Shown here: positions 33,496 to 45,849 of the stretch, in pieces
Layout: every line of letters starts with the position of its first letter
How positions within the stretch are numbered: position 1 is the first letter of the stretch
Assembly: GCA_021234155.1 (NCBI GenBank)
Contig: JAJEKV010000100.1
Location: forward strand, 3,324,116 to 3,388,115
Direction of reading: 5' to 3'
Source: Isoetes taiwanensis
Lineage: Eukaryota > Streptophyta > Lycopodiopsida > Isoetales > Isoetaceae
Length of the DNA: 64,000 nucleotides
Translations under genes and position numbers: made by a program
Notes under the pieces: model-generated
The model's database searches: none
What the model saw: the letters and a program-made list of their open reading frames with translations, nothing else
What the model was told of the DNA's origin: nothing

Positions 33496-34225
33496 TTGAC
33501 ACAATTGACGAATTTGCAATAACAGACAGCTCCAACTTGCAGCCACAAGATAAACAAAAGGAAATAAAATTGAATAATCAGGAATATACAATCGGCTTAG
33601 AGCCGAAACAACTTGATAAGAGCTCCCTTGTCCACCCAACCGGGTTCAAGCATGCACAGGAAATCGTTATCCTGTCACCTTCAAGAATCTTCTCTTAAAG
33701 CAGCAAGGCGATACTGGCAAGGGCTTGGCTGGTATGACAGAGGTCTAGAATAAGGCCAAAGGCGAACAACAGAGCTAGGCCGGAAGCTTTAAGCAACAAC
33801 AGAGCGTAACAAGGCTGGATCCCCTTTCGTAAATGCTGGCTTTCTCACTTATTTATACTGGATTAAAAAGGCCTGCTTCTGATATTAGCTTCTTTAGAAA
33901 AAGAGCAAGAAGAATCAAGCAAAGGGAAATCGATCAGAAATAGCTTGAACGTTCTATGCTTGCTGGAAATAGATGAAAACTGGCAGATAAAGGCAAATCG
34001 GCTTAAAATAGGAAAGATTTGGCGTGGCTTCAACAGATCCGACAGCGTTCCAGAGAATCCGACAGACTTTGTTGCTCTGCGCCACTTTTTGATCCAACAA
34101 CTCGGCAGCCCGTTATCAGCTGAGTTATGATTTTTAACAAATATGTTTTTTTCTAATGGTTTCCACACGCCCCTTGCCATTAACCTTTGCTGGCTTGAAC
34201 CACACCCCCGAGCCGCTCTGTATCA
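33496..34225 (-). repeat. 3' LTR of the gag-only element
   Basis: Left copy, matching 35873-36604 with scattered substitutions. The outer edge reads TTGACACAATTG, where the other copy has TGGATACAATTG, so the terminal TG is mutated here. Inner edge CTCTGTATCA. Confidence 0.9.
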
Positions 34226-34245
34226 AGTCCTTCCCTTCTTTCAGT
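34226..34245 (-). other. Polypurine tract of the gag-only element
   Basis: The minus strand reads CTGAAAGAAGGGAAGGAC immediately before the 3' LTR, a normal polypurine tract. It supports the orientation and the LTR boundary. Confidence 0.75.
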
Positions 34246-34635
34246 CGATCGACCTCGATCGCTCTATAACCCTGAAAGAAATTCCATCAAAAAAACCCTT
34301 GTCATGAAAAGAGATGTGTCGGTCCTTCCCTTCTTAAGGCCAATCTCCTTTCCCTGTGAATGTTCTTTTTCTGATCCTCCAAGGCAGGGTCCGCGCTTGG
34401 ACAGAAAAATCTCCATGCTGATCCATCAAGTAGGCGTCCCTCACTTGAACAGTCATGGCATCCCCAGCCCTTTTCGATATTCGGGTAGGTTCCCCCACCC
34501 TCGGACAGAAAGTAAATCCCTTTCTAACAAGAACGATAGTTTCCTTCCATTAGGAAGCAATAAAAATTTCATTCTATTCAAAAAGATCACATACATTCAA
34601 ATAATTATACATAACCTGCTAAAACTCAAACCAAA

Positions 34636-35834
34636 CTAAGATAAATGACCGATAGTTAATCGGTTTCTTTCAAACTCCATGACTGTAGCTTTATCAGCAG
34701 CTTTGTCAGCTTTCCCATGAGAACTATCAGATGTTTCTGCAATAGAATGCATTAACACTTTTCCTTTGTCTTCCTTGCTCCTGGGAACTTCAATTTCAGT
34801 TTGAGGCTTGTCTGTAGGTGTCTGCCTTTTTGGGCAAGAAGCTTTGAAGTGAGGTCCACCACATATATAACAACCTCTTTCCGGTGCATTTGCCCGTTCC
34901 TGAGTCATACATTGTTCTGTACCCCTGTTCCTGTTATTCGAGTCTCTACGATCATCGTTGAATCTAACTCTTTTTGCTCCGTTATTGTTCGCTTTATCAG
35001 TGTCGCGCTTGCCATGGGGTACCCTTCCCATATGTCATACTTTGCTCCCTTAGGATTAAATTTTCTCTCCGCAGCTTCAGCTTTTCGTACCGCTTCATCC
35101 AATGTTTGGGGTTCAATGAGCCTAAGCTCTGCATACAACTCATCCCTTAACCCAGAAATATATTTCCTTGTTAACTCTTTATCACTGAGACCTTCCATCT
35201 GAACTGACAAATGGTTAAATTTGCTTGTGTACTGATAAACAGATTCTTGTTCTCCTTGTGTGAATATATCCCATTCCCTTCGAAGGTCTACAAAGTAGCT
35301 TGCAGGTAAATTATGGCTTTCGAAGGCTCTTCTAAATTCCTGCCACGTTTTAATCACCGGGGCCATTCTCTTCCTTCCCTGCCACCAGATTCGGGCGACG
35401 TCGGTAAGGTATTTATCCATTGCCTGAAGTTTCTGCAACTTAGTGGCTCCAACTCGTTCAAAAAAACTTTCCATGCAGCTAAGAATCCCATAACTGTAGG
35501 GGGACTCCTCTTTTCCCCTGAGAAAGTCGGCATGCCCTCCACTTTTTGCAGCCATTTAATCCTGGCAAAAGCATTACTTGGATTAGGAGAATTTGGCGGG
35601 GAAGTCGCAGACGGCGGCGGATTAACAGGTGGAGGTTGATTTGGAAGTGGAGGCTGGGAGTTGCTAGGTAAGAATCCGTAAAGCAAAGCTATTTGCTCCA
35701 ACTTGGTTTGATAATCTTGCTCAGATGTAGGCGGTGGTAAAGCGATTTGATTAGCAATTTGCTTGGCTATAAAATCCGCAGTTCTTAATGCCTGCTGGTA
35801 CTGTTGATCAGAGATATTAAAACGGCTGGCCATT
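34636..35834 (-). pseudogene. Gag of the gag-only element, two frameshifts
   Basis: ATG at 35834 (MASRFNISDQQ). The first frame has a Gln-rich helical start and a Pro-rich linker, then the beginning of the retrotransposon gag domain. A frameshift near 35505 moves into the frame with the core of that domain (DKYLTDVARIWWQGRKRM, FDLRREWDIFTQGE-like, LSDKELTRKYISGLRDEL). A second shift near 35030 leads to the C-terminal part with a CCHC knuckle, C-x2-C-x3-H-x4-C (CYICGGPHFKASC), and an acidic tail ending at 34636. The short knuckle spacing is usual in plant chromovirus-type gag. Without the two shifts the protein would be about 400 residues. Confidence 0.85.
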
Positions 35835-35859
35835 GCACAGGATATGAAATAGAATCTAG

Positions 35860-35872
35860 GCTCTGATACCAC
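35860..35872 (-). other. Primer binding site, initiator Met-tRNA type
   Basis: The minus strand reads TGGTATCAGAGCC directly after the 5' LTR, with one base between. This is complementary to the 3' end of plant initiator Met-tRNA, the most common primer of plant LTR retrotransposons. Confidence 0.9.
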
Positions 35873-36604
35873 TGGATACAATTGACAAATTTGCAATAAC
35901 AGACAGCTTCAACTTGCAGCCACAAGACAAACAAAAGGAAATAAAATTGAATAATCATGAATATACAATCGGCTTAGAGCCGAAACAACTTGATAAGAGC
36001 TCCCTTGTCCACCCAACCGGGTTCAAGCACATGCACAGGAAATCGTTATCCTGTCACCTTCAAGAATCTTATCTTAAAGCAGCAAGGCGATACTGGCAAG
36101 GGCTTGGCTGGTATGGCAGAGGTCTAGAATAAGGCCAAAGGCGAACAGCAGAGCTAGGCCAGAAGCTTTAAGCAACAACAGAGCGTAACAAGGCTGGATC
36201 CCCTTTCATAAATGCTGGCTTTCTCACTTATTTTTACTGGATTAAAAAGGCCTGCTTCTGATATTAGCTTCTTTAGAAAAAGGGCAAGAAGAATCGAGCA
36301 AAGGGAAATCGATCAGAAATAGCTTGGATGTTCTATGCTTGCTGGAAATAGATGAAAACTGGCAGATAAAGGCAAATCGGCTTAAAATAGGAAAGATTTG
36401 GCGTGGCTTCAGTAGATCCGGCAGCGTTCTAGCGAATCCGGCAGACTTCGTTGCTCTGCGCCACTTTTTGATCCAACAATTCGGCAGCCCGTTATCAGCC
36501 GAGTTATGATTTTTAACAAATATGTTTTTTTCTAATGGTTTCCACATGCCCCTTGCCATTAACCTTTGCTGGCTTGAACCGCACCCCCGAGCCGCTCTGT
36601 ATCA
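35873..36604 (-). repeat. 5' LTR of the gag-only element
   Basis: 732-bp right LTR, TGGATACAATTG to CTCTGTATCA on the plus strand. By eye it is about 97% like the left copy, implying a fairly recent insertion. Confidence 0.9.
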
Positions 36605-36729
36605 AATCTCAAATCTCAAGTGAATCTATGAGAATCTCAGCAGAACCCTTGAGAATCTAGGGCACAACAAACTTCCACCGTAGGGACATGCTAAAACTAG
36701 AACAATGCGCCGTAAGTCGTATTAAATTT

Positions 36730-36732
<3 letters not shown>

Positions 36733-36768
<36 letters not shown>

Positions 36769-36773
36769 GGGGC
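36733..36773. repeat. (TG)n microsatellite
   Basis: About 17 TG dinucleotides followed by a G run. It lies between the gag-only element and the 3' end of the minus-strand RT element, so it could be the tail region of the latter (speculative). Confidence 0.9.
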
Positions 36774-36924
36774 ACCATCAACCCACAACAACACACAGAC
36801 CCAATGGGTATACGGGAGTATGCTGAGCACCACTCCCGATATGGGTTTGTGTGTGTCAGCTGCTCCACAAAATCCAGAATGAGGTGCATTCAAAGAACCA
36901 CTTTGCATGAACATGTATAGATAC

Positions 36925-38400
36925 CTAGTTGCATATAACAATGCCATAAAGAATAGAGGATAGAGAATGCCAGGTTACACTCATACCTGTTTGTTCATGA
37001 CAAATCAGATGTCTCCTTAGCATACTAGGATCACATTTGGCCTCGGGTAATTCATTAGTCTGCAACATGTTTATAATGACGCGCAAAAGCCTATCTTTCT
37101 TGAACCCATTTCTATAGGAAGCATCAATAATGCATGCTATTTCTTTTAGGCATGACTCCGTATCATTGCAATAGTACAACAAAGGAGAAACTTGAGAAAG
37201 AATCACTTTATATGCTGCATTAATAGATCTGTTGGAAGCCATCCAAATATATGGTGCGTATCTGAAAGGGAGAGATCTTCTCTTGTCAAATTTGGAGAGT
37301 AGAAAAAGACCACTAGCCTGGTCCTTGAGTTGTATGCTTGAATTTAAAAAGCATGCTTGGTACAATATGATTCGTCTTCACGACGTATCACGTCCTCCAT
37401 TTTCGGTTTAATCTCCAGAAGATTTAGAAGATGAATAGTCCCTAGTTCCAGGCCTTAAGAACTTGAACATGTACGGATTGTTCAAAGAACATAGATCATC
37501 AATAAACCGGTTAGTATGAAAATAAAGAAAGTAGATCAGATTTACCTAACCGGGATAATTTGGCAATAAACTGGAACTCATAAAAGGATAGATAGAGGTT
37601 GCACCATATTGGTGAACACGAGAAGCCCATGGGAATGCCTTTCACCTGTCGCCACACCCTGTCACCACTGACAATGCTACGTGATAATAACTATTCATTC
37701 CAAGCAAGTAAGTCAGCTGCAGATACCATCATCTACTTTTCAGATTGTAGTTCACGTTTCTTCCATTCAAAGCAAGAATCGTCATTATCAAGAAACTGAA
37801 CATGTAAACATGAATTACTATACTTAGCCTGTTTAAATGCATGTTTGGTGCTCCAATAAAGCCTTATAAAGGCTATCGACAACAAAGAGAGGGATAACCT
37901 CATAGCATCGCGCAATATCACCAACAAAAATGTTATGAATGACCTCCGGTAGGTTCAGGTCAACCTCCATAGTGGAGTCCACCATCCAAAAGCTTCTGGT
38001 TTTAACTTTTAAGAACCTGAGAGTAGACTGATCAAATACATAGAACTTTTCGCGTAATAGAGGAATAGTAGCCTGCAAAGCCTTAGAAATGAGAGCTGCA
38101 ACTTGTGAAAACACACAGCCTGGTGCATTAGTAAGCCACCCCATAGTATTTATGTGGGCCTTAAAAATAGCAATTAAATAAGGCAACTTGAGGTTCACTA
38201 TGTGCATAGCAGGAAAAAGTGTAAGTAAATCCCTTGAGCACATTCATCTACCAATTTCCAATTCCTATCCGAGTCCAAGCATGGAAGAAAATCATCGCTA
38301 GATAGTCTCTCAAGGGCCAAATTTCTCAAGTATTGTTTACAAATGAATGATGGTGTCATAACTGATTTATCAATGCCTGCAATGTCAAGTGGGATTTAAG
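36925..38400 (-). pseudogene. Reverse transcriptase of unusual, Penelope-like type, broken
   Basis: Read on the minus strand. 37833-38243: KLPYLIAIFKAHIN..GWLTNAPGCVFSQVAALISKAL (fingers), then WMVDSTMEVDLNLPEVIHNIFVGDIARCYEVIPL. Its D-I-x-x-C-Y-x-x-I-P matches RT motif A, with Asp at residue 109 of that frame. 37605-37650 reads VKGIPMGFSCSPIWCNLYL (motif B), and after a frameshift 37493-37510 reads RFIDDL, the catalytic [YF]xDD of motif C. 36925-37365 follows as thumb-like sequence (PFRYAPYIWMASNRSINAAYKVILSQ). GIPMG plus RFIDD and the xxIP in motif A resemble Penelope-like elements more than L1 or LTR elements. No GIY-YIG endonuclease was seen. At least three frame changes. Confidence 0.65.
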
Positions 38401-39114
38401 CCAACACAACTCATCCATAAGCTTTAGTAACTTTATTTTTCAATTTGGATCTAATGGTAGATTTCAACAACCTACGTCTACGATCCAACTGCTAAGAGTT
38501 AAGTGTCAGTCCTTGTGAAGAAAGAATGGCACATAGATCATTCCACCCGTCTATAATAGTAGCAATTAGCTCATGAAGATCTGGTTTAGACAAGGGGATG
38601 TGATTAAGCCCTTTCTCAGTTTCTTGCTTCAGTAATTTATTGTGGATAATGTCTAAATTTAATGTCAGGACATGACTCCCAAATTTACCACAATCTCTGA
38701 TGAATGGACAAAAATGTTTCAAAGAGGTGCAGTGACAGATTGGAATATTGGCACAGGAGAACTTACAGAAAGTATAAGCATGTGAGTACCGTAAATTGGA
38801 CATATTCACCAACCAAAGACGACTTGAGAGAGAATGTCATTGAAATCAGAATGGATGCACAGTAAAAGGACATCGTGATATAGCCCACGTAAATTAATAT
38901 GTTCCAGAGCATGGCTAACATATAGGATATGCATGTAAAATGATCTCTCCTTATTAGCTTTCAGCAATACTTTTCTGCCATAATTGAATATGATTGATTT
39001 GAGGCAAGGAATATCACATTCCTCCTGCGTCTCCTCCGTGTAAACCTTAAACCTCCAGACCTCAAATAACAAAGAAGAAGGAAGGGCCCAAACATAGATT
39101 TGGAGCAATTCCAA
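38401..39114 (-). pseudogene. N-terminal part of the RT protein, unknown domain
   Basis: Two minus-strand frames, 38806-39114 and 38492-38812, overlap slightly and are followed by a readable LDRRRRLLKSTIRSKLKNK-like and MTPSFICKQYLRNLALERL-like stretch down to 38240. The character is helical with Cys/His clusters (CKFSCANIPICHC near 38755). No known domain recognised. They lie directly upstream of the RT motifs in the same sense, so they probably belong to the same ORF2. Confidence 0.45.
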
Positions 39115-39658
39115 AAACCAGGGATAATCAGTGTGATGGATACCCCTTAGGAGTTATCCAAAACTCAAAATTTAGATGCCAAATAGATATAACATGCAAA
39201 CTAGAATTGAGAAATTAGACACATACAAGTACATGAGCATCATGTCACTTAAGTATCTAAATATCAGAAATAAAGTTAAAGAACACAATAATGACAGTAC
39301 GGAGATAAAGCTTAGATTGTCAAAACCAGCTGAAAAACATCATTATATAATCCATAAACGGAAGATGAAAACAAAAATAAAACGACAAGTAGTAGCCATG
39401 AACTAAAACAGCTCCTCAAGATCACAGTCATTATATGATGAACTCTTCAAAATCCACACAAGTCTGAACATGCTGTGTATTGTGTTAACATCACTGTTTC
39501 AGATTTGAGAAGAGCCTCTTTCGAGTCACAGCCATAAAAGGAGAAGTAGAAGAAGCTGCTGCCCCACTTGATGGTCCAATTGCAAGTTGTGTACTAGAAG
39601 GCAGTGTCCTTTTGTCATTGAAAACAATACCATTATTAGGATGAGGAGTACCACGCCC

Positions 39659-41078
39659 TCAAATGAATGGAGAATTATGGAAGCGACCACGTGAGTAGCC
39701 CCGTCCACGTTCCCTATAATTGCACTTATTGGATCTTTGCAATGTTTGTGTGTTGTCACTGCTCTGTGCTGGTGCATTTAAATTCAATTGACAATTTTGA
39801 GGAGTAGCTGTTCTAACCTTCAGTGCTTGAGTGGTGAACGAAGGGGGCATAATCATTCTTTCAATGTTCCTTGCGCCTTCATAATCACCGTATACATCCA
39901 TAATGCCCTTCAAATTCTCTGCATTAAGGGCGAACTGGGCAGCACTATGTAATATCATTTCCCTAAGGAAATAAAAGACCATGAGTGCCCGAACCGCCTG
40001 TCGGGTATTAGTAGTGCACATCCATTTTAAGAAAGCAGCAAACTGTCCTTCAATGGTGTCATAGTTAGGAAAACACGTATCACGATGATGCACCATAAAC
40101 CACAGAACATGGTCAAACCACAAAATGCCACCTTTACATGCATCCTAATTAGCTTGAGCATCCGAGGAGATGCAGGAACACTTAATGTATGGACGATGTC
40201 AGTTCCACATTAACTTAGAGTGCTCATCGCCTCAATTTTCACCAGTATTCAGTTTGCCCCTTAAATAGAGCTTGAACATCTCCGTGCATCAAACATATTC
40301 ATGGTGATGTGGTTAAGAGTTATCTCCTGAAGGATACGGTTCCCATATAAAGCATCATTCATACACTCCACCTTGACAATATCTTGTGCATGATCGCTGA
40401 ATTTGACTTTGACACCACTCAGATACATTAGTAGGTCAACACTAAATGGAGCAAGTAGCTGGAGAGACCACATTGTCCACATCATGTTGCCATGATCATT
40501 AGCCAGCTCCTCAACAATCCTGGAAGGAACAATAAGATGATAAAATTTGCGAAATTTCTCATAAGGGAGTACCTCAACCTCATCGTCCTCATCTTCCTTG
40601 TTCATAATGTGTACCGCTTCCTCATTGAGGGGCCGATTGGCCAGCCTAGGGTTCTCCTTTAATGAACAAAAATCGGAAGCAGATGACCCCGAGGATGCAC
40701 CAAGAGTATTAAAGGCTATGCCTTTTCTAAACGGTTAAGAATGTGCAAACATTGCTTGGATTCCTCAAAATCACCATCGATCATATCATTTAGTTGCCCA
40801 GAAAGCTGCTGAATGATATCTAAAGGCTTCTACGCATGAGATATAGACATAACGCAGTTAGCCCATCCATTGACATCAATTGTGTTTAGAAAGATGACAC
40901 TTTCAGCAGCAGTAATAGTCTTCATATGATGTTCAATAATGAACTGATGGAACTCTTCATCCTTAATCCATAACAAAAGCAACTGCGTAAGTTTAGAAGG
41001 AGCAGGGATATCATCAGTATAACTCATCACTTTGAGTTCAGAGAACTAAGTGGGAGGAGCACATCTTCTATTTGCCAT
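39659..41078 (-). pseudogene. Gag-like ORF1 of the RT element, broken
   Basis: Upstream of the RT in the same sense. ATG at 41078 stops after 10 codons; the frames 40830-41030, 40261-40605 and 39659-40123 then carry protein-like sequence (LLLWIKDEEFHQFIIEHH; YHLIVPSRIVEELANDHGNMM; FDHVLWFMVHHRDTCFPNYDTIEGQFAAFLKW). It ends in an Arg/Gly-rich, probably RNA-binding tail (RERGRGYSRGRF). The all-helical body plus basic RGG-like tail suggests a gag or nucleocapsid-like role (inference). I do not recognise the family. Confidence 0.45.
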
Positions 41079-41099
41079 CTGCTATATACACAATTTACA

Positions 41100-42900
41100 T
41101 AAGATATTAAAACCAGTCAAAGTGAAGTGAAGATAGAAATATATAAACATAAAAACACTAGACAACCATGAAATATGTACTCTGGCCAAAGAGTACGGGG
41201 CGGGCGCCACTAGGAGGGCATGTGTGTGTTAGCAGTGTGTGTGTAATATGCCCAAACAAAAGACATATTACAACAGAACATAACAAAGCTATACAATCAT
41301 AACAATATTATGTAGCCCACAATACTTCATGGAAATCTAGTGGAAAAACAGAAAAATAATGAGCAATTGAGAGATTGAAAACTGGTTTTACATATCACAT
41401 TGTGAGGTCTGATGTGGAATTGCAGCTGGAAATACAAGAGAACCATCCAATATCACAACCTCAGATGAAGAGAAGGATATATTTGGTGGGAGACCTATAA
41501 AATGATGTCCGAAGACAACGTACATGCTGAAACAATTATGAATTTAACAAGCACAGTAGTCCAATGGACAATTGAGTAGAACCAATGCACGCAAATCCAA
41601 AACCTAAGTTCAAGTATTGATGCTAGTACCTGCAGACCATCCAAGAGCATAAGTTAGTATAAGGATAGTAACTAGACTTGGGAACTGCAGGCATCAACAC
41701 ATCAATCCACTTGTTATCGATGTCCAAACTTAGAACTTGGAAAACATTAAACAATTCTACTAAAACGAACCCATCATATTAAATATCTGTGTAAAGAGTA
41801 AGAATGCTAAGAGCACATTTGCTTAGCATTAAATGGAACTGAGAACCTGAATTATGCTACCACGGGTCAGATGTATATAATACAGATATGAATTATGTAG
41901 CCTGGTTGACAGACAATCAAAATCTCCATAGTCAACCATCATTATCTACCAATTGAATGTATACAAACAATGGAATCAAAAGCTGAAACCAAGTTCAAGC
42001 AAGGCCAAGAGTGTTTACATATGCCAATCCATTAGTGTTAACCGAACTAAATGCAAAAGGAAAGACATAACACAGACACAAGCAAAGAAAAAAGCAAAGA
42101 AGTAAAAGGAGCCGAGAATGGACAGAGAAAATGCAGTCGAGAACGAAAGGCAGACATAAGCAAAGACCAACTGTAAGACAAGGAGAAGAAAATAAAATAA
42201 AATCGACCAACAAGACAACAAATAAAAACAACCAGGACAAAAGGACAACACAAGAAGACAGACCGGGCAAGGAAGGGCACACCTGACAGGATGGCCGTAC
42301 GCAGCACCGGCTGTCAGCGCCAAAGGGGAGCCAAAGAGAAGGAAAAAGGGAAAAGAATGAAGTAAGAGCACTGAAAAAAGAAAGAGGAAGGAATAAAAAA
42401 TAAAAATAATATAAATAAACAAAAATAAGGAAAAGGAAAGGCATAAAAATTAAAATAACCACAACAAACCCAAAGCAACACGGGAAGTACCCATGAAGGT
42501 GGTTGTCCGAAAAACCAAAGAAACTAGCCAAGGAACAGAGGCAGAAAGCAACACAGGCAGACCTACAAGACGAAAAAAGTAATATAACTAGCAAAAAGGC
42601 ACGCCAGAGGCCATAGAAAATAAAGGTGCAGGACAACAGCCAATGCGAAACAATCTCAAATCAAATTATGTTCATGATAAAAATGGGCCTAAGAAGGAAA
42701 TGACTTGAGTAATAGTTTTTGCCTGAAGATTAGATCAATTCCATTTCGATAATAACTATTATTTGACGAATATTATATATGTTTATTTGAGATCTATATT
42801 TGCTTTTTGATACTATGATGCTTAAAAGAATATATTGAATGTCTTGCCTATGTATATACCCATGTATTTTAAAAGAATATACCTATATTAAAAAAGTATC
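41100..42900. other. Non-coding region with purine-rich tract
   Basis: No gene supported. An exon-like segment (acceptor TTTTATAG near 41506, minus strand, LPPNISFSSSEVVILDG) occurs at about 41390-41505. From 42040 to 42640 the plus strand is strongly purine-rich (AAG/GAA/ACA words), which makes long artefactual Phe/Leu/Cys-rich ORFs on the other strand. 42485-42576 is a diverged copy of 48988-49079. Confidence 0.5.
42485..42576. repeat. Dispersed ~92-bp repeat (copy 1; copy 2 at 48988-49079)
   Basis: The phrase CCATGAAG(G/A)TGGTTG followed by GAAAAACCAAA, ACTAGC, GGAACA and CAG(A/G)C..CCTAC..GACGA is shared in the same order and orientation by both positions, about 75% alike. It is probably a fragment of a longer dispersed element. 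Confidence 0.6.
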
Positions 42901-43046
42901 ATAGGATGGTAGAACTAGGAATCTAAGAGAGCATATGTTGAGACTCTAGGCATTATCTGATGATAGAGTTGAACCCTGAGATGGGTGACGATGATTCAAT
43001 GGAAGCCACGTAGGAATGACATAAGTGGCATCGGGGTGAAGGACAT

Positions 43047-43597
<551 letters not shown>

Positions 43598-43938
43598 GAG
43601 TATAAGATAGATAGATACATAGATAGATAGATAAAATGAATTTTAGCGTCCATAGTGATTGCCAAGAGCTATGGGCTTAAGAACGTAGTTGGTCTAGATT
43701 GAACCCGCGCATGGGTAACATAGTTCGATGAAAGCCATGGAGGAATGACGTGGATGGCATCGGACATCCGAGCGACGAAGGTTCGGCGTGTCTTGAGTGC
43801 AAGATATATTTCTAGTGGTTGCTAGTGGCATTTGCAAATGTTGGTTTGTAAGTTGATTTATGTCCACATAAAATTATTGTTTCACATCATACGAATGGAA
43901 TTTATTAGCAATATTTGTGGATATACTCAGAAGTGTAG

Positions 43939-44180
43939 CGTGGATTTGTTGAATGCCATTTAAACATGACCTCATATTGTAAATCTATTGCATTGTAGTT
44001 AACTTACCTAATTTATGATGCACAAGAGAACAAAAATCAAATGTGATTTTAGAGAACATAGATTTGTTGAATGCCATTGTATTTAAACATGACCTCATAT
44101 TGTAAATCTATTGCATTGTAGTTAACTTACCTAATTTATGATGCACAAGAGAACAAAAATCAAATGTGACTTTAGAGAAC
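43939..44180. repeat. Tandem duplication of a ~120-bp unit
   Basis: GATTTGTTGAATGCCATT...AAATGTGA(T/C)TTTAGAGAACAT occurs at 43941-44058 and again at 44061-44180, almost identical apart from a 4-bp GTAT insertion in the second unit. A very recent duplication. Confidence 0.9.
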
Positions 44181-44814
44181 ATGATTATTGATGCCCCTTT
44201 ATGATTAGGTTTATAAACGGCAAAGAACCCTGGTAACAAGTTTCTACGTTTCCTTCTATTCTTGCGAAATGTTTGACTCTGTATTTTCATGCACAGACAA
44301 TGACAACTATAGAGCGAGATTAGAAATTGAATGATATTAATAGACTATGTGTAGGTATTACAATGTCATTTAGAACATCCATTTCCGGATCTGGAGAAAG
44401 ACCAACACCAGCATACTGTACGGGTGATGAGGTTGCATTTATGGGCTTTGCTTGCAGCATTGCATGATGGTCCATCCAAACTATAACATTGACGTGTATC
44501 TCCAGTAAGTGATATACTAACAGGTGAGGCATGATAAGGCAAGATAGATTCCTGGTTATTTGAAGATGGTTAACCTTTGCAGACCTCAAATTTTCACTAT
44601 TAAATATGCAAGACCGGTGCCTATACCAGGGAACATGTATCTGCAAAGCCAATTCCAGAAATTTCACAACCAAGAACTCCATCCAGTTTGGTAGCACACT
44701 TTTATCGGCCTGCAAGAAACAAAGATGCCGATATCTGTAGATGATTGCTAAGCAAACAAGCCTGTTGTCAGGAGAAACAAGTTTTGTACATAAATAAAAA
44801 TCAACACTAAAATT

Positions 44815-45091
44815 CAGCAGCCTGCAGCCTCTCTGATTCCTCGACTCAGGTACAAGCTATTTCAAAGCTTTTTGGTGTTCCCGGGATTAGTAGAGCGGAA
44901 GTTTTCCATTTGGCGGGACTTCTTGGGTGTGGTAGATGGTGATGGTCAGTTTGTACAGCAGTAGAGTTGCAGTTGTTGTGGAGTGTCGAGGTATCACTGT
45001 TTCTTTGGGGCAGTTCTCCTTCCTCCTCACTTGCTTTGTAACATTACCATTCTTTTAATACATTGCTGACACAGTTCTTCAAAAAAAAAAA
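44815..45091 (+). mobile_element. 5'-truncated LINE copy of the LINE-2 family
   Basis: It matches the reverse complement of about 26206-26460 (the LINE-2 3' end), from CAGCAGCCTGCAG through GTACAAGCTATTTCAAAGC and GGTGATGGTCAGTTTGTACA to ACACAGTTCTTC plus a 16-nt A run. The target-site duplication AAAAATCAACACTAAAATT flanks it (44796-44814 and 45092-45110). It lies between two exon-like segments, so it would be intronic if that gene is real. Confidence 0.9.
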
Positions 45092-45849
45092 AAAAATCAA
45101 CACTAAAATTTAGCACTACTTAACAGGTTTACTACCTCCATGAAATCACCATCCTTCCATATATGAAGAGGGCTGCTTGAGATGCCGATAAGAGCCCCAT
45201 CTTCACAAAAAATACCTTAAAAAAAGTTTGCTGGGGAGAAACAAAAAGAGATGCCTTCAATGGATAATGGCACAGAAGATGAAGTATAGTAAGATCCCCA
45301 GAATCACTTTCTTCTCACTAGCACTTGTATTTAGTGCATGGTAGATAAGCATGCATTTGGTTTTTTACAAGCAACCTATGTTCAAAAATTTGCAGATTGT
45401 ATTGAATGACAAATGAATTATCTCAGTTAGAAAATTGGACAAACAAGATATGTTATCTTCAGCAGCTCAAAGCCTTGAAAGAAAAGCAGGTGGTAAGTTG
45501 GATGATGTCACCTTCATCATGTATGCACTTGGCTTGAGAAGGGACTATCAAGTTCTTGGTAAACATCTTACGATGAAGGCATAGATCAAAATAACTTTAA
45601 AAATTGCAGCAGAAACTATTGGAAGCAAAATACAAGCCTAGTTTGTGTGGAATTGGTGACATTTGAGACAACCATGGATCATTTCTGTTACTAGTCATTG
45701 GTAGCAGAACAACAAGATGAGTTCAGTTGGACACTCAAAAACGCTTGTTGGCAAGGACTAAAGTAATAATCTACACTCATCTTTGATGTCTAATGACAAT
45801 TTAAACAAATGTCTAATGCCCAAACTGCCTTATTGACTTGCGTGTTGCA

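Larger units (their letters stand above)
33496..36604 (-). mobile_element. Gag-only LTR retrotransposon (TR-GAG-like), minus strand
   Basis: LTRs of ~730 bp (33496-34225 and 35873-36604) flank a 1.65-kb interior that contains only gag. On the minus strand the primer site follows the right LTR and a polypurine tract precedes the left LTR. No protease, RT or integrase is present, so it depends on another element for reverse transcription. This architecture matches terminal-repeat retrotransposons with a GAG domain described in plants. No clear 5-bp target-site duplication was found (GACTC left, AATCT right). It sits at the edge of the AATCTAAGGG satellite; the right flank resumes AATCTCAAATCTC. 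Confidence 0.85.

Noticed and set aside
33491-36609. Target-site duplication for the gag-only element
   Set aside because: The five bases on the two sides (GACTC and AATCT) do not match; the insertion may have recombined within the satellite.
41995-42636. 213-codon Phe/Leu/Cys-rich minus-strand ORF that looks like a multi-pass membrane protein
   Set aside because: Produced by a purine-rich tract on the opposite strand; no start context, no similarity, low complexity.
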